64,000 bases of DNA from Embiotoca jacksoni. Taxonomy: Eukaryota > Chordata > Actinopteri > Embiotocidae. The DNA is taken from contig JAKOON010000013.1 of assembly GCA_022577435.1 (NCBI GenBank), forward strand, positions 2,651,001 to 2,715,000, written 5' to 3'. A program made the position numbers and the translations under genes. Positions 56,156 through 64,000 of this stretch are shown here, one piece after another (the first letter of the stretch is position 1; each line of letters starts with the position of its first letter). The notes below the pieces were generated by a model. It made no database searches. It saw only the letters and a list, made by a program, of their open reading frames with translations, and had not been told where the DNA came from.

Positions 56156-58719
56156 GCTCTTCACTGCTTTGTGCATGTAACATACAGTCAGCTTGCCCGA
56201 GCTTGTTTACTGGAAGATACCGTGTACAGTTTTGTGCTGTTGGGACCGGTACGACTCGAGTCATACAGTCGGTTAGCAGGGCTGATAAAAAACAATGAAA
56301 TACAAGTAGCACAGACTTAAGCTGGGTGTCATTTCTCAATGGATTCCTCACATTATCTGAACTGATGTCTAAATGTGTAAGGATATTACAACTTCTGATG
56401 AACCAATTTTGACTTTTCTTTTTGAAATCTCTCTCTGCAACACTAAATTTCTCGCGTACCCCGTTTACGTCATAAATCTTCTATCGTCTATGCAAATTTA
56501 AAACCTATTAACTTTCAGTTTACATATTTCTGCAGTGTGTTGACTGAAGGTGAAAGTAAACTCTATCCGTGATTTAAAGATACTGTCTGGCCTGAAGCGC
56601 TGCTGTGAAAACAGCTGAGCTCAGCGTTTTTTTCCAGCATATACCTTAAGGTGGTACACGCCACCAGGCAGCCTGAGCTTAACTTTGTAAACTGCAAGAA
56701 AATATTGAAATTAAAAAAAACGTATCTGGTCTCTGGTTGTTCACTCGACAGACAAAAATCAATTCCACCTGAGACATTGCGCTGAATGCAGAGTGGGAAG
56801 GTGCTACAGTCCCACTCCGGTGAAAAGCCGTTGACCTGCCAGCATGTTTGTAATCGACAGGATTTGGCTTGTTACTTTTAATATTTCGTCAGCGCTTTCC
56901 AAACCAGATAAATAGGTAAAAGGCTTGGTTGCGCAAGAACAAAAGTTGAAAACATATATACCCTATGAAGTTCCTTGTTTATGCTGAAACATGTTAGCGA
57001 CGGCAGTATTTCACAAAAAATAATGGCGCACTGTCTCCGACATGCAGCACTAAAACCCTGCAGGCTGATAACGTCGTGCTCTGTTGGCTTTTAGAAGCAG
57101 TTTATGTGGTTGTGAAATGGGAGAATGAGGCAGCTGTATTACTTGCAAGTGTGTGTGTCTGTGGGCGTTGTGTTTGTGCCAGACTGCAGGAATATTGATT
57201 TCCAGGGGTTGTGTCACAAGCGCTGTCAGACAAACAGGCCATCAGTGCATGTGTTGCACACACCGGGGCTGCAGCAAACCGATTATACTCAGCATTGATT
57301 TGATATTGATTATTCATTTTTGTCTGTAAAGGCAAGAGTAATGGAAAGAATAAGCAATAACAATAGAAAATGCCTAATGCGCATTACAAGAGTCTAAAGT
57401 GATGCATTAAACGAGCTCATTTTGGAGGTTAACCCTTTCTTAGCAGATATTTAGTGCTTTTATTAATAAGTGATTTAATTAACATTAAACGGGTCGTGCT
57501 ATCTTTGCATTAACATATCAAATATTTGATCGGTGTGATTTTCATAGTCGTGTTTGCTTTGTATATGGGTTGTGCGCAGAAGTGTGTGGCTGTTAACGTG
57601 TGTGCATGAGAGGAGGGTGTGCTGATGAGTTTAGATGCACTCAATTCTAGAGTCTATGGATCAAACCGCGTCGGTTGACCTTGCTTCACGACCCGCATCT
57701 TCAGGGTCGGGTGGGTTGCAGTATGTAAATGTGACATAAAAGCTTACCAAAAAAATGAACTCGGGAGTCTGGCAGTAGAGCACAAAATACTGTAAGTGGG
57801 ACTCCGGGCCCGAAAGTAACAAACGTGGAAATGCTTTAGCGGGCTTGACTTGAGTCTGATGGTGAAGAAGCGGATTTAATGAGTATCTAACAGGCTGATA
57901 TGAACCGGTCCATCTTTGGGCCGAGCGTGTGCCACGAGATGTACACATTCAGTCTGAAAATGGTCGGTAGTGTCCGGAAGTGATTTTTTTTTTCTTTTGC
58001 TCGTGTGTGTCGTGCACGTGCTTCTGCATGCGCTGCAGGGCAGTGAAGGTCTTCCAAGACGGCACATTAAGACACAGGGCTGCTTTCCGTCCTGCTGCCT
58101 CCATTACAGCCAGCTCTCAGCCCCGTCGATAGACAGAGAGGAAGATGGCAAGAGAGACAACGCGGTGATACATAAACTGATTTATCAGCACAAACACAAC
58201 CTGGCAGCCAGACTCGGAAAGACTGAGAAAGCATTTTTCAGCTTTCTAATGTCAGTGTATAATGTTTCCTTTCTCTTGATATTAAAGCTTAGATTAAGGA
58301 AAAAAAACAAAAAAAACAGGTCTGTCTGGATCCTTAAAATGTTTATTTGATGATTATCGTCATACAAATAACTGCAATTACTGATTAAATTATCTTTTTC
58401 TGTTGCCACTATTTTTTAGTTTAAGCGTAGTTTAATAATACACATGAAGAAGAGCCATTTATTGACAGTGTTGTTTGGCTTTGCAACTAAAATTATAATG
58501 TCAATACCAATCGATGCTCATCGAAATGCGATCAGTCAAATATTAGAAAACAGCTGTTTTAATATAGATGAATAATAATAATAATTTAAAAAAAAACGAC
58601 TTTAAGGATGCGAAATGATTGTGGACCTGATTCTGTGATTATTGTGACAGGCCTGAAAAAAGCCTTAATTTCAGATCGGCTCCTTAGAGAAATACTCTGA
58701 CATCTATTGAGAGAAGACC

Positions 58720-58830
58720 AGGAGGCAGGAGCTAATTATCATGTGATTGCGGTTGCCACGGCGCAACATTCGATGCATGTGTAAGAAGGGAAATAGGACA
58801 GATAAACAGGTCAGTGGGTGAATGGAACGA
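58720..58830. promoter_or_regulatory. Candidate enhancer-like element
   Basis: Unique sequence with ctaattatca, then ggttgccacggcgcaac, an imperfect inverted pair resembling an RFX X-box, close to a tgcatgt word. It lies just upstream of EHBP1 coding exon 4. Based on motifs only. Confidence 0.25.
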
Positions 58831-59001
58831 GAAAACTGTGCGCTGGAAGAGCAGATCAGCTATCAGTCATTAACTGGAGTGTTTTCTGTGTCACAGTTTT
58901 GTGTTTGAAGTCTACTGGCACAAGACCACAATGAAAAATGTAATTTGATTAAACAATTAAGTCTCACGATTGATTTTTGTTTTACCTTGCCCTTTTTGCA
59001 G

Positions 59002-59055
59002 GATCCCCACGCAGAGGAGTTTGAGGACAAAGAGTGGACGTTTGTCATTGAAAAT
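59002..59055 (+). CDS. ehbp1: EHBP1 coding exon 4 (residues 87-104)
   Basis: 54 bases, phase 0 at both ends, encoding DPHAEEFEDKEWTFVIEN, continuing the NT-C2 domain. The acceptor is cctttttgcag and the donor AAT|GTGAGT. The next expected exon of the full-length protein (beginning ESPSGRRK in mammals as I recall it) was not found before the end of the window, so EHBP1 is truncated here by the window. Confidence 0.95.
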
Positions 59056-61780
59056 GTGAGTACTACATTATGTCATTTCTTTCCACCTCGTTTTTTTTTT
59101 TTTTTTTTTTTTTTTTAATCTCTTTTTCATTGCCTTTTTTCAAAAATGTTCTGGATATCTTTATGGTAGGAAACAAAGATACAGTTTCAGGTGTCTCCCT
59201 CAGAGGCACCTGGACTGTCGTGTACAACGACCTGTCCACCTCCAGTAAAACAAGACAAAGAAATATATTCCATATTCTCAGTATTCTCAACTTTTTTTTT
59301 TTAGGTACATGCTGTCATCTAGCATTTCATGTGCAGGTTCTGCCACCATGTGGTCAGTTTATGGCATTGCATGCTTCTCTAAGTGAATGGCAGCCCTCAT
59401 AGTAAACCACTTCCCTCATGTTGGTGTAAATACATTACTGCTTGGCACAGGTTCCTCTCTTTGTGTGTGTGTGTGAAACGTATATCAAGTGCAACTTTTA
59501 ACTTCATTATGACCACCGGTGTTTCCATCAGTTTATTTACTCATTTAGTAATTTTCTGATGACAAAAACTACGTTATTTTCTTACCCTGTCCAACAGAGT
59601 GACTTTTTGAAAGTGGGGAATACTTACATGACCTGAAGTAACCATACAGTATTAATGAAAACTAGAACTTGCTGTAAAGTCCTTTTAAAAAACAGGGAAG
59701 GTTGAAAAGAGACAATTTTATGGATCACTATGGAGTCCAGAAAAGATAGATTGAGAAAATGCAGGTGGGGAATTGAAACAAAGAGAGAGAAACGTGGAGA
59801 CTATTTAAACATGTTCCAGAGATCTGCCTGGAAACGGGAAACTTTCTGGTTTAAGGCTGTTTGCTGTTTCTCCAGCTCTGTGACATGGTGTGCTTGAAAC
59901 ACACAGACATGTTGAACAACTGAGGTCTTTGTGTGTACACATTGCACTTTTTTTTTCTTTTTCTTTTTTTTTTGTCATAGCTGGAAGACTTAAGTTACTT
60001 TGAAACTTATGACAAATTCTTTCTGAGGCAAAGAGCATTTGTTCATGTTAGTTTGAGCAAATTCAAACTAACCGGTCATTTGTTTGAATTACATGGAAGG
60101 CAATCCGTGCAGTGAGACACAGTAAGCAGTGACGGTCCTTTAAGCAGTGCCCATCCCTTTTTCTGTTTATAGTGGGTCAAAGACTTGTACTTAAGGGTTT
60201 AAGTCTTTTAAATGTTCCCATGTGGTATCATTAAACTGCATTATGCAGCTTAAACACACAGTCCAACAAGGCTGTACAGTGGACGTTGCTCCATTCACTT
60301 CGCTGTCGCCTTTTCAGTGTCTACGTTGGCTACTTCCCAGTTTGCAAAAGACAGCGGTAGAAAAAGCAGCTTTAGACTGTAATATTTAACATGTTCACAT
60401 AAAAGACAGACTCTTAAAGTAGTATCCTCTGCGTTGGAATCAGTTTGCACTCTTGAGTACAAGTGCACGATGATCGGGTGTCTTCCTGTAGCTGTCACAG
60501 GAGTTTGTTCTGATCCGTTTGTTGAAGAACAATCCTCGATGTCCACACTGAAGATCAGCGTGGCATCTTTTAGCTGCAAGCTGGAAACATATTCAATTAT
60601 CTCTCCACTCACTTTTTTTTTTTTTTGTGTGTTGATCAAGTTGATACCAGCTCTGACCTTTTTAGTTGTTGTTGTTATAGAAGCTTTTTTGTGGGGAATT
60701 TAGGAAGTTATTATTTAGTTAACAAATGTATTGTAATCTGCATAAACATGAGCTGTTGTAAGAAATTCATCTGGAAATGTATAGCAATGGTTGTGGTTCA
60801 CAAAGGACATCTAGATTGACCAACGATAGACTTCCAAACGCCCTGGTGTGTGACTTCGGGGAGACGGTGTCATCGCTGGTGATCAACGAGGACAGACCTC
60901 TGAGATTCCTCAATCCTCCCCATTTAAAACAACCAAAAAATGTCGATGTTTGGTGGGAAAAAAAATAGTCGGAAAGCCGTCCGAGTGCATCAACGCCGTC
61001 ACTTTCTGTACACGTCAAGCTCAAAGGAACGACGGCAGACGCCGCTCTACCTTTCTCTCTTTGATGGAGAGCCGAGAAGACAAGCGGGTCAGCCGGTCCT
61101 CTCCGGCCGGAGCGTGGGAGAGAAGAAAAAGAGCGCAAGAAAGGGGAGAGAAAGAGGCAAAGTTTGTGGGTTTGCCTGTGTCTCTGCATACCTGACTAAT
61201 GACGGAAAGATCAAAGCCACGCCGGCCTCCTGACAGCAGGAATGGAGAATACAGAGGGGAGGGGGGGGCAACCTTACACCTTCAGATGCGGAGGGTTCGT
61301 GGTTAATATTGCCTTTGCAGCCTATTTTGAGAAAGCCGTCACTTAAATACACACGAGCACCGACAGCCGCAAGAATTTTGAGCTTTTCTTTTTTATTATT
61401 ATTACATAAGTACTACTGGTTAGTCCTTTTAAATTTACTAAGTACTTCTAATGTGAAGTAGAGAGGGACAGACACGGGTGGAAAGAAGTACAGACGGCTT
61501 AAAAAATGCTGATATTCTGGTCTGGTTTTCAGCAGTTTGAGGTCGAGGTTTGTCCATTGATGGCTTCATTTTAGGGCTTTTATTGTTTTTGTTTTTTACA
61601 GTCATGTAACGTGTGTAGTTGTCGTCAACTCGAGTAACATTCACCTTTATCTCCCTTCTGCTCTGCTGTGAGTCGCACACCCCCGGCCTTCATGAAACAC
61701 AGACACTTAGCAAGAGATTAGAAACTGGACAAATTGGCGCTGCGTTCAGTGACGGATCCGATCTGAACTTTATAAATTGA

Positions 61781-61794
61781 CCACAAGAGGGCAG
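61781..61794 (+). promoter_or_regulatory. CTCF-like motif (forward)
   Basis: CCACAAGAGGGCAG fits the CTCF core CCASNAGRKGGCRS closely. It lies within the EHBP1 intron. Confidence 0.5.
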
Positions 61795-62224
61795 TCTAGC
61801 CTAAGAGCTGTGTATTTCAGAAACGGTCCTGATTTTAATCTGTTGGATCACCTCCTTATGTCACCTGTGTGTTTGTGTGTCAGTGGGTAAAGTGTGTTTA
61901 TGCGTGTTCCTGTATGTTTTTTGTTGTTGTTGTTGTTGTTGTTGTTGTGAGTGTGATGAAGGTGTAACAGCATCCAAACAAATCTTTGTATATGCCTGAT
62001 CATATTTACTTTAGACTTTGCTTGCATGTGCCTGAATGAGCTCAGGCCCCCCCCCCCACCCCCACCCCCCACATGCCCCTCCACCCTACCTGCCAGGTAC
62101 CTAAGCTAATATAAAGTCAGGATATATGAATGAATGCAGCAGTGAGTGGCGCTCTGAGGAGGAGGAGGAGGAACAGAAGAAGAGGAGAGGTGAGTTCTCC
62201 TGACCCCTCATCAGACGGCGGAGG

Positions 62225-62470
62225 AGAAAGGGGAAGAATACGCCATTGTGCCCGAGCGCCGAAGATGATGAAATTCAAGATCCCCGCGCTCTGGCTTCAT
62301 CTTAATCTGGGGGGCCCAACCTCGCGCTAGGCTAATCCCTCCCCGTCGAATTACTGGCCCTGGCTAGATTGTATTTTGTCATTGAAAACGGCAGTGTCAA
62401 ACACTACCTTTTTCTCTCCTCTATTTGTTCGTCTGCCAAGGCGAATCGCATAATCAAAAGGACGTAGAGA
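62225..62470. promoter_or_regulatory. Candidate developmental enhancer with OTX-type sites
   Basis: A unique, moderately GC-rich stretch with TAATCT at 62303-62308, TAATCC at 62333-62338 (both bicoid/OTX-class sites), aatta at 62349-62353 and taatca at 62451. It is flanked by simple repeats but contains none. In mammals the EHBP1 introns adjoin OTX1, whose region is rich in conserved enhancers, so this is a plausible regulatory element. Conservation was not tested. Confidence 0.4.
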
Positions 62471-62684
62471 GAGAGAGAGAGAAAGGAGCAAAGAAGAGGA
62501 AGCGACGACGAGAAGGAGGGAGAGAAGGTGGAAGGCTGAAAATGGCTACACAGTAGTATCTCTAAATTGCATGCTACCCTTGCCTTTCACCCTTTCTCAA
62601 ACAGGCGCGTATTATCAAAAAGGTGGGCAAATTGAGAGTCAAAAGATTGGACGGCTATATTTGAAGGCATTGTGCTGACGGACT

Positions 62685-62688
<4 letters not shown>

Positions 62689-62758
<70 letters not shown>
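62689..62758. repeat. (GT)n microsatellite
   Basis: About 35 TG dinucleotides. Confidence 0.97.
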
Positions 62759-62759
<1 letters not shown>

Positions 62760-62893
62760 AGGGAGGGAGAGAGGAGGGTTTAATGTGTGTATGTATGTCT
62801 GTGCGTATTCTCTCTGCGTTTGCATATCAGCCAAAGCTGGAGATGGGAGACCAACTTCCCTCATCTTCAAAGCTTTTGTGGGAGGATTTAAAT

Positions 62894-62970
62894 AACACAC
62901 ACACACATACACACACACACACACACACATAGACACAGACACGCGCACACACACACACACACACACACAC
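62894..62970. repeat. (CA)n microsatellite, interrupted
   Basis: CA dinucleotides interrupted by ata, aga and gcg. It lies 135 bases after the GT array. Confidence 0.95.
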
Positions 62971-63152
62971 GACCGTTGTATTTAAAGTGAGAAGCTATCA
63001 TGTCTGAATACATTGAATATACAGTGATACACACTCCAAGGCCCACTGTCCTTGCCCCCCTGCCTCCCTCCCTCCCTCCCACCCTCCCACCCAATCTTTC
63101 TCCCCCTCCAAGTCATACTTCACCTTTTTTTCTTTCTTTTTTTCACTCGCAG

Positions 63153-63370
63153 TACATCAATGTCACGCAGGAAGGAGAGAATTTCCAAATCTATGGCTGC
63201 TCTGCCAAATCACCACTCACACAGTTTGACAGCCTGCCTGCTGCATGTATCCGCATTGTAAATATTGATTTTGAAATTGCCACTTGAAGCACTGACAGCT
63301 TTTAACTGCCTGTTTTTAATACTTTAAACCTCCTTTTTTTTGTTTTGCCAATAAAGAGGCCTTAATGGTT
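63153..63370 (+). other. Possible alternative last exon of EHBP1, or conserved non-coding element
   Basis: A T-rich acceptor (ctttctttttttcactcgcag) ends at 63152. From 63153 a frame of 44 codons (YINVTQEGENFQIYGCSAKS, then PLTQFDSLPAACIRIVNIDF, EIAT) runs to TGA 63285-63287, and AATAAA follows at 63350-63355. Coding exon 4 ends in phase 0, so splicing would join this frame exactly and give a 148-residue short form. The unique, homeobox-core-bearing DNA could equally be an enhancer with a chance ORF. Confidence 0.3.
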
Positions 63371-63838
63371 TGTCACATACTTGTACGATTAAAAAAATAA
63401 AAAATAAAAAAAAAACTTTGCAAATGTTCTGTTGCTTTTCTTAGTTTTTACTTGAATCTTTTCGATGCATTTTTTAACACATTACGTATGAAAAAGAAAA
63501 ACAAGCTTTAATGCAGTGTGTCTGTACCAATGTTTGACTTCACGTATGCGCTTGTACATGGAGGGATTTTCATAATGGCTTATGATAATGTTTCCCCTTC
63601 GGTCATGTTGCCGGTTTCTTCTCCCGTCTCTTCATCCCTATTTTTTTTTTTTTTTTTTTTTCCCCCTCTGTGTCTCTTCTCTTTCAGTCATGTCTCTGAG
63701 GTGAAGTCCCGTCTATTGTGGACCCCATCCAACTCCATTAAGGCCATTTCCACGCCACATACCTCCCACTCACGCCCACTCACTCAGTCACACACTGACA
63801 CACACACACACAGCGAAAAACCATGACACCCGACCACT

Positions 63839-63872
<34 letters not shown>

Positions 63873-63884
63873 CACACACACACA
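63839..63884. repeat. (CA)n microsatellite
   Basis: CA dinucleotides with one CG interruption, preceded by shorter CA tracts at 63776-63812. Confidence 0.95.
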
Positions 63885-64000
63885 TAGACAACCTACCTCC
63901 ATCACCTTTGCACACACACCCTCTCTCTGTATTGTACCCATCGCCACGGTGTGTATACTTCCCCCTTCCCTCCCCCCCTCTCTGTCTGGAACACATTACG

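Larger units (their letters stand above)
55118..59001 (+). other. EHBP1 intron (3.9 kb)
   Basis: Contains a 40-base poly-T at 56115-56154, T runs near 55675-55690, and unique stretches at 57660-57960 and 58700-58830. No exon was recognised. Confidence 0.85.
59056..64000 (+). other. EHBP1 intron after coding exon 4, running off the window
   Basis: At least 4.9 kb. It holds poly-T at 59090-59116, (GTT)n at 61921-61948, a C-rich run at 62046-62070 and GT/CA arrays at 62689, 62894 and 63839. Unique enhancer-like stretches lie at 60760-60930, 62225-62470 and 62560-62670. A possible alternative last exon lies at 63153. No other coding exon was recognised. Confidence 0.7.

Noticed and set aside
57661..57948. 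95-residue open frame on the - strand in the EHBP1 intron
   Set aside because: Contains a short hydrophobic part but no recognised family or splice sites; treated as chance.
62894..63152. Upstream extension of the open frame that ends at 63287
   Set aside because: The part before 63153 crosses C/T-rich low-complexity DNA and an acceptor; only the part after the acceptor is worth testing.

Overview
The window looks like nuclear DNA of a teleost fish, probably a percomorph. The evidence is intron-split vertebrate genes with GT-AG junctions, very dense CA/GT microsatellites and long homopolymers, CpG-rich promoters, a tRNA-derived SINE of a kind common in fish, and the teleost retroposon tail that ends in a 'tttattaatccccgaggggaaatt'-like motif. 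Nothing here is prokaryotic; most long open frames are read-through of CA/GT, poly-T or poly-A tracts.

Two protein-coding genes can be identified, both on the + strand. The first is a B3GNT2-type beta-1,3-N-acetylglucosaminyltransferase. Its coding sequence lies in one exon (19140-20345), and its likely 3' end is an AATAAA at 23039. Candidate non-coding 5' exons lie near 3.0-3.2 kb and at 14251-14410. As given, the coding sequence carries five small indels that break the frame, although the protein family is unmistakable when it is read piecewise. The second gene is EHBP1 (EH domain-binding protein 1). It has a CpG-rich promoter and non-coding first exon at about 38.66-38.94 kb, a start codon at 40022, and four coding exons that join in frame to give residues 1-104, the first part of the NT-C2 domain. 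The rest of the gene lies beyond the window. The order B3GNT2 then EHBP1 in the same orientation matches human 2p15 as I know it; TMEM17, which lies between them in mammals, was not recognised here.

Layout: 1-2.8 kb is AT-rich sequence with a perfect hairpin at the very start, two candidate conserved elements and a 56-codon open frame. 2.86-3.42 kb is a CpG-rich promoter. 3.2-19.1 kb is probably B3GNT2 5' intronic sequence with interspersed repeats, microsatellites and possible enhancers. 19.1-23.06 kb is the B3GNT2 coding exon and 3' UTR. 21.9-24.6 kb holds three CTCF-like motifs. 24.6-38.6 kb is intergenic, with a 0.54 kb CA/CACT satellite, a probable transposon remnant and a nearly perfect long palindrome. 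38.66-64 kb is the 5' part of EHBP1. Its introns hold a SINE, microsatellites and several unique, homeobox-site-bearing stretches that look like developmental enhancers, as expected if OTX1 lies downstream.

The two genes do not form a pathway: B3GNT2 builds poly-N-acetyllactosamine in the Golgi, and EHBP1 links endocytic recycling (EHD proteins, Rab8/Rab10) to actin. I found no evidence of a novel multi-gene system. The points most worth following up are the indel cluster in B3GNT2, a possible alternative last exon of EHBP1 at 63153, the CTCF-like motif group, the palindromes and the candidate enhancers.
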